Shown: positions 1-10,734 of the stretch, piece after piece
Numbering within the stretch: the first letter of the stretch is position 1
How the letters are laid out: each line of letters starts with the position of its first letter
Origin: Saccharothrix ecbatanensis
GTDB taxonomy: Bacteria > Actinomycetota > Actinomycetes > Mycobacteriales > Pseudonocardiaceae
Reading direction: 5' to 3'
DNA: 64,000 nt
Assembly (NCBI RefSeq): GCF_014205015.1
Contig: NZ_JACHMO010000001.1
Span: 3,658,001-3,722,000, forward strand
Notes under the pieces: generated by a model
The model's input: only the letters and a program-made list of their open reading frames with translations
Database searches by the model: none
Told to the model about the DNA's origin: nothing
Position numbers and translations under genes: made by a program

Positions 1-2
1 TC

Positions 3-1631
3 CGGTGGGACGGTGCCGGTGGACGGTACGGCGAGCGCGGCGGTGGCGCGGGCGACGAGGTCGGGCCTGCCCGCCAACTCCTCGACAGCACGTTCGAGCT
101 CGGCCCGCCCCTCCCGGATACGGCCGATCAGGCGAAGCAGCAAGAAAGCCCGCTGCAGGCGCACCTCGCCGCGCACCGACGTGGTCAGTCGCGGGTCGGT
201 CAGCAGGCGTCCCAGGGTCTCGGTGGGATCGTGTTGGTCCAGGCCGGTGTTGGCGATGCGCCCGAGTTTGATCGCCAGCCGATCGACCAGGTCGGCGGAC
301 AGCACGGGCACGGCGAGCAACCGTTGCAGCAGTGCGGTCGCGGTCGCTGCGTCGCCGGAGTCGATGGCCCGGTCCGCCGCGGCCTCTCCGTAGGTCAGCC
401 AGTCCGCTTTCCGGCCGGCCCGCTCGCTGTGCTCGGCCAACTGGACCAGTGGCCTCGGTTCGACGTGCTCCAGCGCGTCGACGGCGCGGTGGTGCAGGGC
501 GTCGCGCTGCGGAGCGCTGATCGTGTCGTAGACCGCTTGACGTGCCAGTATGTGCCGGAAGCCGTACCGCGACTCGTCCACCTCATACAGGACATGGCCG
601 TCCAAGGCGTGCACGAGTGCCGTCCTCACCTGGTCTTCCGGGACGTCACCGACATCGGCGAGCAACGCGGCGGGAACGGGCGTGCCGAGCACCGCGGCGG
701 CCTCGACCACGCGGACCGTGGCGGCGGGCAACGTGGCCAGGCGGTCGGCCATCGCGTCACGCAGCAACACCGGCACCTTGACCGCGTCGAGCAACCTCTT
801 GGCACGCACGCTGCCCGCGTGCACGGCGCCTTCAGGGTCACGCAGGGCGCGCAGCGTCTCCTCGACCACGAACGGGATGCCCGCGGTCCGCTCGTGCAGT
901 CGAGCCGAGAACTCCACCGACACCTCCTCCGCGCCGAGAATGGCCTCGGTCAGTCGTCGCACGCCGTCGACGTCGAGCGGCTCGATCTCCAGCACCGCGA
1001 CCAGGCCGCCGGCAGCGGGCCGGAACTCCGCGCCCAACGGGCTGCCACCGTGCAGGTCCTCCCGCCGGTAGGTGAGGACCATGCCGAGGTCGGCCGGCGG
1101 AGCACCCGCCAGGAAGCGCAGCAACTGACGCGTGCCGTCGTCAGCCCAGTGCAGGTCTTCCACCACGAGCAACACCGGACCGAGCGCGGCCAACAGTTCC
1201 CGCACCGCCCGGAACAGCCGGTGCCGCTCGGCCCTCGGGTCGCCGATCGACGGCAACGGGGCGGGCAACTCCGAGGCGATCTCGGGCAACAGCGGGGCCA
1301 GTGCCCCGATCACCGGGTTCAGGTGCTGCTGCCGAGACAGTCCAGGCCCCGCTCCCCGTAACGCCTCCAACAGCGCACCGTAGGAGAACGGCTCACCGAC
1401 CTGCCAGCAGTATCCGACCAGCGGCAACACCCCGCCGAGGTCACCGGCGAGCAGTTCGGACACCAACCTGCTCTTGCCCACCCCCGCCTCGCCTTCGAGT
1501 AGAACGACCGCAGGAGGGCGCGCGACGGCCTCACGCAACGCGGCCAAGTGCTCGCCGCGCCCGATGAGAACAGGCGAGCTGGTCCGGAACCAACGGCCCC
1601 GATCCGTCCCAGAACCGTTACTACGTCGCAT
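3..1631 (-). CDS. Large ATP-binding LuxR-type regulator, N-terminal part (runs off window)
   Basis: The reading frame opens at ATG 1631 behind a good ribosome site (GGGAGGTG, 6 nt away) and stays open for 543 codons to the window edge, so the C-terminus is missing. Residues near 23-45 carry a Walker A motif (GEAGVGKS) after an 'LIGR' start typical of this family, and a Walker B block (LLVVEDLHWADD) follows near residue 150. The rest looks like the helical sensor region of LAL (MalT/LuxR-like) transcription factors, whose LuxR helix-turn-helix lies at the far C-terminus and would be outside the window. The ligand cannot be told. It is a separate unit from the xylan genes, divided from them by a strong hairpin. 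Confidence 0.85.
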   Translation of the reverse strand, partial: MRRSNGSGTDRGRWFRTSSPVLIGRGEHLAALREAVARPPAVVLLEGEAGVGKSRLVSELLAGDLGGVLPLVGYCWQVGEPFSYGALLEALRGAGPGLSRQQHLNPVIGALAPLLPEIASELPAPLPSIGDPRAERHRLFRAVRELLAALGPVLLVVEDLHWADDGTRQLLRFLAGAPPADLGMVLTYRREDLHGGSPLGAEFRPAAGGLVAVLEIEPLDVDGVRRLTEAILGAEEVSVEFSARLHERTAGIPFVVEETLRALRDPEGAVHAGSVRAKRLLDAVKVPVLLRDAMADRLATLPAATVRVVEAAAVLGTPVPAALLADVGDVPEDQVRTALVHALDGHVLYEVDESRYGFRHILARQAVYDTISAPQRDALHHRAVDALEHVEPRPLVQLAEHSERAGRKADWLTYGEAAADRAIDSGDAATATALLQRLLAVPVLSADLVDRLAIKLGRIANTGLDQHDPTETLGRLLTDPRLTTSVRGEVRLQRAFLLLRLIGRIREGRAELERAVEELAGRPDLVARATAALAVPSTGTVPP

Positions 1632-1800
1632 CACCGCACCTCCCGGGCGCACCGACCCGACACCAGCAGGTGCCCAGCCTAAAAGTAGTCATCGTGCGGT
1701 GACGCGGAGCGGATCCCGCCGGACGACGGGCGACCGGTTCGAGCGTCGAGGCCATCGCCTTCACCCACCGGAATCCGGTACTCCGAACGGGCGTCTCCGC

Positions 1801-1836
1801 AGGGCTGCCTCGTCCGAAAGCGGATGAGGCAGCCCT
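1801..1836 (-). terminator. Hairpin terminator downstream of the xylanase gene
   Basis: A 16-bp stem (one G.U pair) with a 4-nt loop: the left arm begins AGGGCTGCCTC and the right arm ends GAGGCAGCCCT. It lies 35 bp beyond the xylanase stop and upstream of the regulator gene. It lacks a strong T-run, as is usual in actinomycetes. Confidence 0.75.
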
Positions 1837-1871
1837 GGGCCCCGACAGGCGGTTCTACGCCGCCGCTGCGG

Positions 1872-3343
<1,472 letters not shown>

Positions 3344-3511
3344 GGGCGGGCACAGGAACGGCGTCGACGTCCCGTGTGCCCGTTCGTGCCCCGGCCGGGC
3401 GCAAGTCCCGACCGGGTCCGTGATCGGCGTCGTGGTGCCGATCAGGTCTGTGGCGACCCGTGGGCGGCGGGTCGGCGTGGTGGTGCCGTGCCGACGCGAG
3501 GCCGGCCTGTT

Positions 3512-5020
3512 TCACCGCGGGGGCGCGGTCGCGGGTTCGTAGTCGAACCAGTCGAACGAGGCCGTGCCTTCGGTGGCGTACATGCCGATCACCCGTCCGG
3601 TGAAGCCGGTGGCGACTTCGGTGGACAGGTAGCGGCCGTCGAGTTCGGCCAACGGCGTGGGATCGCCGTCGACGTGGAAGCCGACCAGGTCCGGTGCGCC
3701 CGTGTCGTCCGTGCGGGTGGTGATCGCCAGGGTCAACGGTCCGGGTGGCACGGGTCGTTCGGCCACGCGCCGGCGCAGCGGTCCGATCCGGGCGATGACG
3801 GCGACGTGCCCGTCGGCGACTTCCAGGTCGTAGTGGTGCGCCTCGTCCAGCCGCACGGACAGGCCCGCGCGGCCCGAGCCCAACTCCACGCGTGCGGCGA
3901 CGCGGCAGTCCTGGTGTTGCTGGCGGCGTCCGACGAAGGTGGCACCCGGCGCGTCCAGGGTCGGACCGGTGGCGTGCAGCGTGAGCCACCCCGGCCGGTC
4001 GACCAGCGACCACGAGTCGACGAGACGCGCGTAAGGGGAGATCCACCGCGGTGCGAGGTCCGCGGTGTCGAAGTCGTCACGCGGCGGGTCCGGCTCGACG
4101 GGGTGCCACGCGGCGGGTGCGCGTTCGGTGAGGTTGACGGGTCCGACGCGGGGCCAGCCGTCGACCCACTTCACGGGTGTGAGGAACGTTTCGCGTCCCA
4201 GGACGTGGAAGCTGGGCGTGAAGCCGCGCGGCCGGGTCGCGAGCAGCACCATCCACCAGTCGCCGTCGGGGGTGGTGACGAGGTCGGCGTGACCGGTGCT
4301 CTGAATCGCGTGGTTGGTGGAGCGGTGGGTGAGGATCGGGTTGGTCGGTGCGGGGTGCCAGGGGCCGCGCGGTGTGCGGGCCCGGGCCGTGGTGACGGTG
4401 TGGCCGCGTTCGGTGCCGCCTTCGGCGATCATCAGGTACCACCACTCGCCGATGCGGTACAGGTGCGGCGCCTCGGGGTACTGCAGGCCGGTCCCGGACC
4501 AGGCGTGCAACGGCCTTTCCAGGACAGCTCCCGTCCCGGGGTCGATGCGGGCGACCTGGACGCCGGAGACGGCGCACCAGCAGTTGCCGTCCTCGTCCCA
4601 AGCGAGATCGGGGTCGATGCCGGGCAGGTCGATCCACACCGGGTCCGACCAGGGGCCCTCAGGGCGTTCGGCGGTGACGAGGAAGTTGCCGCCCGCCGAC
4701 ACGTTGGTGGTGATCAGCCAGAACCTGCCGTCGTGGTGGCGCAGGGTGGGCGCGTAGATGCCGCCGGAGGCCGACGTGCCCGGTGGCAGTTGGGACGGGC
4801 GGTCCAGGACGTTGCCGATCTGCCGCCAGTGCACCAGGTCTCGACTGTGGAAGATCGGCACGCCCGGGAAGTACTCGAAGCTGGAGCACACCAGGTAGTA
4901 GTCCTCCCCCACCCGGCACACGCTGGGATCGGGGTGGAAGCCGCCAATGACGGGGTTGTCGTAAAAGCGAACAGCCGTCCGCGGTTCCACCGCGCCGAGC
5001 ACAGGCAGGTCCGTTCGCAC
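3512..5020 (-). CDS. GH43 beta-xylosidase / alpha-L-arabinofuranosidase
   Basis: Intracellular glycosidase (no signal peptide) of the five-bladed beta-propeller family GH43. The catalytic base lies in GGFHPDPSV (about D31), the pKa-modulating aspartate in GIDPDLAWDEDG (about 136) and the acid glutamate in YPEAPHLYR (about E183); a C-terminal beta-sandwich (about 310-500) is typical of xylosidase-type GH43. The frame opens at GTG 5035, overlapping the GH3 stop, but GTG 5020 has AGAGGAG 5 nt upstream and is my preferred start (502 residues). It should trim imported xylo-oligosaccharides or remove arabinose with the GH3 enzyme. Xylosidase versus arabinofuranosidase cannot be settled from sequence alone. 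Confidence 0.88.
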   Translation of the reverse strand: MRTDLPVLGAVEPRTAVRFYDNPVIGGFHPDPSVCRVGEDYYLVCSSFEYFPGVPIFHSRDLVHWRQIGNVLDRPSQLPPGTSASGGIYAPTLRHHDGRFWLITTNVSAGGNFLVTAERPEGPWSDPVWIDLPGIDPDLAWDEDGNCWCAVSGVQVARIDPGTGAVLERPLHAWSGTGLQYPEAPHLYRIGEWWYLMIAEGGTERGHTVTTARARTPRGPWHPAPTNPILTHRSTNHAIQSTGHADLVTTPDGDWWMVLLATRPRGFTPSFHVLGRETFLTPVKWVDGWPRVGPVNLTERAPAAWHPVEPDPPRDDFDTADLAPRWISPYARLVDSWSLVDRPGWLTLHATGPTLDAPGATFVGRRQQHQDCRVAARVELGSGRAGLSVRLDEAHHYDLEVADGHVAVIARIGPLRRRVAERPVPPGPLTLAITTRTDDTGAPDLVGFHVDGDPTPLAELDGRYLSTEVATGFTGRVIGMYATEGTASFDWFDYEPATAPPR

Positions 5021-5031
5021 CGGTTCTCCTC

Positions 5032-7386
5032 TCACTCGCCGAGGTCGCGCACGACGTGGGTGGTGGTCAGCCGTCGGTCGTGGCCCGGGTGGACGGGCTC
5101 GCCGGTCAGCCAGACCTCGGAGCGCAGCGGCAGATCGCCCGCCGACGGACCGGTGGACAGGCTGATGCGGCCCGGTTCGACGACGCGGCGGCCGTCGACG
5201 CCGGTGAAGGAGAACGCGTCGGTCGGCACGTCGAACACCACCGCCCGGGCCTGTTCGGGTTCCAGCGCGACCCGGGCGAACCCGACGAGTTGAACCAGGG
5301 GGCGTACCACCTGGGCCACCGGGTCGGAGGCGTACAGCTGCACGACCTCTTCGACCGCGCGAGGCCCCGTGTTGCGGACGACGACGCGGGCCTCCACCGA
5401 TCCGGTGGTGGGTGCCTCGTCGCGGGTGGTGGCCAGCGTCTCGTAGCGCACGGTCGAGTAGGACAGGCCGTGGCCGAACGGGAACAGCGGTGTCGGGTCC
5501 AGCGCCGAGATGCCGTCGGTCTTGGCGCCCAGCAGCGGTTGGAGGTAGGTCGAGGGGTTGACCGACGGCAGTCGGGGAACTTGGACGGGCAGCCGTCCGG
5601 ACGGGTTGATCCGTCCGCTGAGCACCCCGGCCACGGCCGAGGCGCCTTCCACGCCGGGGAAGAACGCCTGCACTACCGCGGCGGCGCGGTCGGCGTAGTC
5701 GCCCAGTGCGTAGGGCCGGCCGGAGACCACGACCAGCACGGTCGGCGTGCCGGTCGCGAGGACCGCCTCGACCAAGCGGTCCTGCAACCCCGCCAGGCGC
5801 AGGTCGGGCGCGTCGCAGCCTTCACCGGAGGTGCCGTCGCCGAACAATCCCGCCCGGTCGCCGACGAACAGCAGCGCGACGTCGGCGAGGCCGGCGGCGT
5901 TGACGGCGTCGGTGATGCCGGAGTCGTCGTCGCCGGAGACCTCGACGCCTCGGGCGTAGTCGACGGTGGCCTGCGGGAACTCGGCTTGGACCTGTTGTCT
6001 GATCGTGGCGATGGGCAGACCCGCGCCGCGTTCGGGGTAGCGGTGCAGCACGTGGTTGGGGAAGGCGTAGCAGCCCATCAGAGTGAGCGAATCGTCGGCG
6101 CACGGGCCCAGCACGGCGATCCGGGCCCGGCGGGGCAGGTCCAAGGGCAGCACGGCGTGGTCGTTGGCCAGCAGCACGATCGAGCGCTCGGCGACCGTGC
6201 GGGCCAGCCACCGGTTGTCGGCGCTGTCGAGGTCCACCTCGTCCGCGGTGGAGGGAACCAGCGGTCCCCCGTCGAGCAGGCCGAGTTCGACCTTCTGCCG
6301 CAACACCCGGCGAGCGGCATCGTCCACAAGGGACTCGTCGACGTTCCCTACCCGCACGTTCTCGACCAGTCGGGAGCCGTAGCCTCGGGTTTCGGGCAGC
6401 TCGACGTCGATGCCCGCCCGCAGCGCGAGCACCCCTGCCTGACCCTCGTCGACGGCGACCCGGTGCATGGAAGCCAGGAACGGGATGGCCCAGTAGTCGG
6501 CGACGAGCGTGCCGGTGAAGCCCCACTCCTCGCGCAGCAGACGCCGTAGCAGCTGGGCGCTCGCGGCGACGGGCACGCCGTCGACGTCGGTGTAGGAGTT
6601 CATCACCGATCGGGCGCCGCCCACGCGTAGGGCGGTCTCGAACGGCGGCAGGATCACGTCGGCCAGCTCCCGCGGTCCGATGCCGACCGGCGCGTGGTTG
6701 CGGGCGGCGCGGGAGGCGGCGTAGCCGGCGAAGTGCTTGAGGGTGGCGATGACCCCGGCCTCTTCCAGCCCGCGCACGTAGGCCGCGCCGAGCTGTCCGA
6801 CCAGGTACGGGTCCTCCCCCAACGTCTCCTCCACCCGACCCCAGCGGTAGTCGCGCACCACGTCCAGCACTGGCGACAAGCCCTGGTGCACACCGACGGC
6901 ACGCAGGTCGCGCCCGATCGCCGATGCCATCTCGTGCACCAGGTCGACGTCGAAGGTCGCCGCCCACGCCAGCGGCGTCGGGTAGGCCGTCGCACCGTAG
7001 GTGGCGAAGCCGGTCAGGCACTCCTCGTGCGCGATGGCGGGGATGCCGAACCGGTTGCCCGCCGCCACCCGCTCCTGAAGCACGCGCAACCGCGCCACGC
7101 CCTCGGCGGCGGTGACCGGCGCGGTGCCGAACACGCGGGTCAGGTGCCCGATCCCGCCGCGCACCAGATCGTCCACGTCACCGGACGCGGACGCGGTGAA
7201 CACGTCGGGCATCGGCGCGGACTCCGTCGCGGAACCACCGCCGTCCTGGTCGAGCCACACCGAGCCGAGCTGGGCGACCTTCTCCTCCAGGGTCATGGCC
7301 GCCAGCAGCGCCTCCACGCGGTCGTGCACCGGCAGGGCCCGATCGCGCCAGGGCGCGTCTGATTGGGTGTTGATCAGCGATGTCAT
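5032..7386 (-). CDS. GH3 beta-xylosidase/beta-glucosidase
   Basis: A 784-residue cytoplasmic GH3 enzyme releasing terminal sugars from oligosaccharides. The (beta/alpha)8 domain carries the KHF motif (217-219) and the catalytic nucleophile in LVADYW (D297); the alpha/beta sandwich and a C-terminal fibronectin-III-like domain follow, the normal full GH3 architecture. No signal peptide is present. It starts 19 nt after the last permease gene and overlaps the GH43 frame, so it is translationally linked to the importer. Given the GH10 and GH43 neighbours, beta-xylosidase is the likeliest activity, but beta-glucosidase cannot be ruled out. Confidence 0.9.
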   Translation of the reverse strand: MTSLINTQSDAPWRDRALPVHDRVEALLAAMTLEEKVAQLGSVWLDQDGGGSATESAPMPDVFTASASGDVDDLVRGGIGHLTRVFGTAPVTAAEGVARLRVLQERVAAGNRFGIPAIAHEECLTGFATYGATAYPTPLAWAATFDVDLVHEMASAIGRDLRAVGVHQGLSPVLDVVRDYRWGRVEETLGEDPYLVGQLGAAYVRGLEEAGVIATLKHFAGYAASRAARNHAPVGIGPRELADVILPPFETALRVGGARSVMNSYTDVDGVPVAASAQLLRRLLREEWGFTGTLVADYWAIPFLASMHRVAVDEGQAGVLALRAGIDVELPETRGYGSRLVENVRVGNVDESLVDDAARRVLRQKVELGLLDGGPLVPSTADEVDLDSADNRWLARTVAERSIVLLANDHAVLPLDLPRRARIAVLGPCADDSLTLMGCYAFPNHVLHRYPERGAGLPIATIRQQVQAEFPQATVDYARGVEVSGDDDSGITDAVNAAGLADVALLFVGDRAGLFGDGTSGEGCDAPDLRLAGLQDRLVEAVLATGTPTVLVVVSGRPYALGDYADRAAAVVQAFFPGVEGASAVAGVLSGRINPSGRLPVQVPRLPSVNPSTYLQPLLGAKTDGISALDPTPLFPFGHGLSYSTVRYETLATTRDEAPTTGSVEARVVVRNTGPRAVEEVVQLYASDPVAQVVRPLVQLVGFARVALEPEQARAVVFDVPTDAFSFTGVDGRRVVEPGRISLSTGPSAGDLPLRSEVWLTGEPVHPGHDRRLTTTHVVRDLGE

Positions 7387-7405
7387 GGTTTCCCTTGAGG
7401 TGGTG

Positions 7406-8251
7406 TCAGCCCTTGAATGCGCCGTCGAGAATCCCGGCGACCATGCGCCGCCCGACGATGACGAACAGGGCGACCAGGGGGACGGTGGCGAGGAACGAGC
7501 CGGACATGGCCAGGCCGAGGTCGACGTCGTAGCTGTTCTGCAACGCCTTGATCGCGATCTGGGCGGTGAACCGCTCCGGCGACTTGAGCACGATGAACGG
7601 CCACAGGAAGTCGTTCCACGCGCTGACGAACCCGAACAGGCCCAGCACGAACGCGGCCGGCCGCACGATCGGGAACGCGATGCGCCAGAACACCTGCCAG
7701 GCGGACGCGCCGTCGAGGTGCGCGGCCTGGATCAGCTCGTCGCTGATGGTCACGGCGATGTGCTGGCGCATCCAGAAGATGCCGAACGCACTGGCCAGTC
7801 CTGGCACGATCAGCGCCTGGAGGGTGTCGACCCAACCCAGCTCCGACATGATCATGTACTGCGGGATGACCGAGAGCTGGGTGGGCACGGTCATGGTCAG
7901 CACCACGACCAGGAACAGGGCGTTGCGACCGGGGAAGTGCAGCTTGGCGAAGGCGAACCCCGCCAACGCGCACAGCACCGCGTGACCGACCCCGATGGCG
8001 GTGGCCACAGCCAGGCTGTTGAGCAGTGACTGCACGAACGGCACCGTCTCCAGGACCAGACCCGCGAGGTGGAAGAAGTTGCCACCGGGCACGACCTCGG
8101 GCGGCATCTCCGTCGCGGTCGCCGTGTCGGTCGTGGCGACGATGAACATCCAGTACAACGGGAACAGGCACGCGACCGCGGTCCCGGCCAGTAGCAGGTA
8201 GTTCCACCAGCGAACGCGGCCCAGGCGTCGGCGACCCGACGTAGTGCTCAT
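7406..8251 (-). CDS. Sugar ABC transporter permease, MalG type
   Basis: Inner-membrane subunit (281 residues, about six transmembrane helices) of a carbohydrate importer. The cytoplasmic coupling loop has the EAA-type sequence (AAHLDGASAWQVFWRI). It overlaps the preceding permease stop by 4 nt (ATGA). No ATPase gene lies in this operon; in actinomycetes such importers normally share one MsiK-type ATPase encoded elsewhere. Expected cargo is xylo-oligosaccharide, inferred from the GH3/GH43/GH10 neighbours. Confidence 0.92.
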   Translation of the reverse strand: MSTTSGRRRLGRVRWWNYLLLAGTAVACLFPLYWMFIVATTDTATATEMPPEVVPGGNFFHLAGLVLETVPFVQSLLNSLAVATAIGVGHAVLCALAGFAFAKLHFPGRNALFLVVVLTMTVPTQLSVIPQYMIMSELGWVDTLQALIVPGLASAFGIFWMRQHIAVTISDELIQAAHLDGASAWQVFWRIAFPIVRPAAFVLGLFGFVSAWNDFLWPFIVLKSPERFTAQIAIKALQNSYDVDLGLAMSGSFLATVPLVALFVIVGRRMVAGILDGAFKG

Positions 8252-9207
8252 CGGCCCTCACCCCGCAGTCGACGCGACAGCACGTAGTTGACCGCGGCGA
8301 TCACCACGACCATGACGAACAGGGCGACGCCGATCGCGGAGCCGTAGCCGAACTGGAACTGCCCGAAGCCCTGCTCGTAGAGGAACAGCGTCAGCGTCTG
8401 GCACTGCCGCACCGCGCCGCAGGTCAAACCACCGCCGCCGGAGAGCAGCAGCGGTTCGGTGAAGATCTGCAACCCGCCGATGGTCGAAGTGACGACGGTG
8501 AAGATGATGATCGGCCGAAGCGCGGGCACGGTGATGTGCCGGAACCGCTGCCACTCGCCCGCGCCGTCGATCGACGCCGCCTCGTACACCTCCCGCGAGA
8601 TCGCCTGGAGAGAAGCGAGGTACAGCAGCGTGTTATAGCCGAACCACCGCCACGCCACCATCGTCGCGATCAGCACGTGGCTACCCCACGTGGACCCGGT
8701 GAAGTCCACCGGGTCGATCCCGACCAGCCCCAGCAACCAGTTCAGCAGCCCGTAGTCCCGGTCGAACAACTGCGCGAACACGATCGCCGTGGCCGCCACC
8801 GAGGTGATGTACGGGACCAGCACCACCATCCGGAAGAACAACGCGAACCGCAGCCGCGCGTGGTTGAGCACGTGCGCCAACAGCAACGCCAACAACAACT
8901 GCGGCACCGTGGACAGCACCCAGATGCTCAGCGTGTTGCCGGCGGCGTTCCAGAACCTCGGGTCTGCGAACATCCTGGTGAAGTTGTCCACGCCGATGAA
9001 CGTGCGGTCGCCGATCGGGTTCCAGTCGAACAACGCCACGTAGAAGGTGAACAGCAGCGGGAACAACCCGAACACCGCGAAGAGCACGAAGAACGGCGCG
9101 ATGTAGCCGTAGGGGGTCAGTCGGTCGCGCAACCGGCGGGCCGCCCCCGCCGGAGAGGGCGGGGGCGGGGGCGCGGCGATGCGCGCCGGGGTGAGGGTGC
9201 CGGTCAT
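8248..9207 (-). CDS. Sugar ABC transporter permease, MalF type
   Basis: 319-residue membrane protein with a proline-rich cytoplasmic N-terminus (about 1-30), six predicted transmembrane helices and the EAA loop (EAASIDGAGEWQRF). The frame is open far upstream inside the binding-protein gene, but ATG 9207, 5 nt after that gene's stop, gives the normal family start. It pairs with the MalG-type partner to form the transmembrane channel. Confidence 0.92.
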   Translation of the reverse strand: MTGTLTPARIAAPPPPPSPAGAARRLRDRLTPYGYIAPFFVLFAVFGLFPLLFTFYVALFDWNPIGDRTFIGVDNFTRMFADPRFWNAAGNTLSIWVLSTVPQLLLALLLAHVLNHARLRFALFFRMVVLVPYITSVAATAIVFAQLFDRDYGLLNWLLGLVGIDPVDFTGSTWGSHVLIATMVAWRWFGYNTLLYLASLQAISREVYEAASIDGAGEWQRFRHITVPALRPIIIFTVVTSTIGGLQIFTEPLLLSGGGGLTCGAVRQCQTLTLFLYEQGFGQFQFGYGSAIGVALFVMVVVIAAVNYVLSRRLRGEGR

Positions 9208-9212
9208 GCCGG

Positions 9213-10484
9213 TCACTTGCCGATGGCGGTCTTGGTGTTGCGCACCGCGTCGTCCCACGCCGTGGCGGCGTTCCCGCCGCTCTGCTCGACGTTGGCGATG
9301 GCGTTGCCGAGTTCCTGGTTGATGGCCGAGGTGTCCGGTCCGATGCGGAACGGCTTCAGGCCCAGCAGCGAGTCGGTGTAGATGGTGCCGGTGGGCGCGT
9401 TCGAGAAGAACTCGTCCTTGGCGAAGGCCATCTTGTCGTCCTTGTACACCGACGGCGTGGAGGGCAGCGCGCCGGAGCGGACGAAGTGCTCCAACTGGCC
9501 TTGCGGGGACTGCATCTCCTTGATGTAGCTCCACGCCGCCTGCGGGTTCTTCGCACCCTTCGGGATGGCCAGGTAGCTGCCGCCCCAGTTGCCCCACTCG
9601 CCGGGCACCTTGGCGATGTCCCACTTGCCCTTGGTGTCCGGGGCGTTGCTGCGGATGGCGTTGAGCATCCACGACGGCGCGGCCAGCGTCGCGAACTGCC
9701 CCTGCGCCATGCCCGCGCTCCACCCGCTGGAGAACGAGGGCTGCTTGGCCGTGATCCCGGCCGTCGCCGCCTTGACGCCCACGTCGAACGCCGCCTTGAC
9801 CTCGGGGTTGGTCGCGTAGATCAGCTCGCCGCCATCGTCGTAGTACTTCTGCGCGCCCTGGTTGACCGCCTGTGAGAACACGCTGGTCGCCGCGTTGTCC
9901 ACGAACGCCTTGCCGGTGGCCTGCGTGTACCGCTTCCCGGTCTCGATGAACGCCTCCCACGTCGGCCACAACGCGCTCACCTGGTCCCGGTCGGTCGGCA
10001 GACCGGCTGCGGCGAACAGGTCGGTCCGGTAGGCCACCGCCATGCCGCCCACGTCCGTGGGGATGCCGACGACCTCGCCGCCCTTCGCGGTGGACTGGCC
10101 CATGACCCAGTCGAGGTAGTCGCCCTTGACGTCGTCCGCTCCCAGGGTGCGCAGGTCCACGAAGTTCTGGGGCTGCTGCACGAACTTCGGCAGGTCGTCA
10201 CCCTGGATGAGCACCAGGTCCGGCACCTTGCCACCGGCCAGGGCCGTGGTCAGCGCCTGCGCGGTCTCCGTCGAGGTGCCCACCTCGGTCAGCTTGACCT
10301 CGACGTCAGGGTGCTTGTCCCGGTAGGCGTCCACCGACGCCTTCTGGTTGATGGCGGTGAACGACCAGAACTCGAACGACTTCCCGTCGCCACCGCCACC
10401 GCCACCGGTGCCCGGCGAACAGGCGGCGGACATGGCGAGGGCCCCGGCAAGGACGAGTGACCAGGTGGTGCGGCGGAGCTTCAC
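9213..10484 (-). CDS. Sugar-binding lipoprotein of ABC importer
   Basis: Extracellular substrate-binding protein (423 residues, family 1 solute-binding). The lipobox (MSAAC) puts the lipid-anchored cysteine at residue 22 and a poly-glycine spacer follows. I use GTG 10484, which has GGAG about 10 nt upstream; the frame extends to 10673 but that part has no signal-sequence logic. It is the first gene of the operon and is divergent from the LacI regulator. By context it captures xylo-oligosaccharides. Confidence 0.92.
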   Translation of the reverse strand: MKLRRTTWSLVLAGALAMSAACSPGTGGGGGGDGKSFEFWSFTAINQKASVDAYRDKHPDVEVKLTEVGTSTETAQALTTALAGGKVPDLVLIQGDDLPKFVQQPQNFVDLRTLGADDVKGDYLDWVMGQSTAKGGEVVGIPTDVGGMAVAYRTDLFAAAGLPTDRDQVSALWPTWEAFIETGKRYTQATGKAFVDNAATSVFSQAVNQGAQKYYDDGGELIYATNPEVKAAFDVGVKAATAGITAKQPSFSSGWSAGMAQGQFATLAAPSWMLNAIRSNAPDTKGKWDIAKVPGEWGNWGGSYLAIPKGAKNPQAAWSYIKEMQSPQGQLEHFVRSGALPSTPSVYKDDKMAFAKDEFFSNAPTGTIYTDSLLGLKPFRIGPDTSAINQELGNAIANVEQSGGNAATAWDDAVRNTKTAIGK

Positions 10485-10604
10485 GGCGGTGTCTCCAGTG
10501 TGGGACGGGGCAAGGGGAAGCCGGGCAGCGCCCAGGCGGGACCGCACCACCACCGGTCCGCAGCGGTGCGGTATGCCGGGCGGTCGACGGACCACCCGCC
10601 AGTC

Positions 10605-10638
10605 TTGAAAGTTTCGGCTAAAGCGCCGAATGTTAACG
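10605..10638. promoter_or_regulatory. Candidate LacI operator region of the xylan operon
   Basis: In the divergent gap between the binding-protein and LacI genes. It contains the odd-centred palindrome GAAAGTTTC (10607-10615) and CGAATGTTAACG (10627-10638). The second sequence recurs with one change downstream of the LacI gene (11802). Xylan-type LacI regulators of streptomycetes are known to bind short CGAA/TTCG inverted repeats, so these are plausible sites; binding is inferred. Confidence 0.5.
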
Positions 10639-10734
10639 GGCCAGACAGTAAGCCGGGTCACGCCAACCGTCAAGACATCCGAAGCAGTACCACCGAAACA
10701 TTCTGTCCTGTAGCCGCAGCACTACACTCCCGGC

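Noticed and set aside
231..1361. Plus-strand open frame of 376 codons at the left edge
   Set aside because: Antisense to a clear Walker A/B regulator on the minus strand.
3374..5293. Plus-strand open frame of 639 codons
   Set aside because: Antisense of GH43 and part of GH3; long empty frames are expected in GC-rich DNA.
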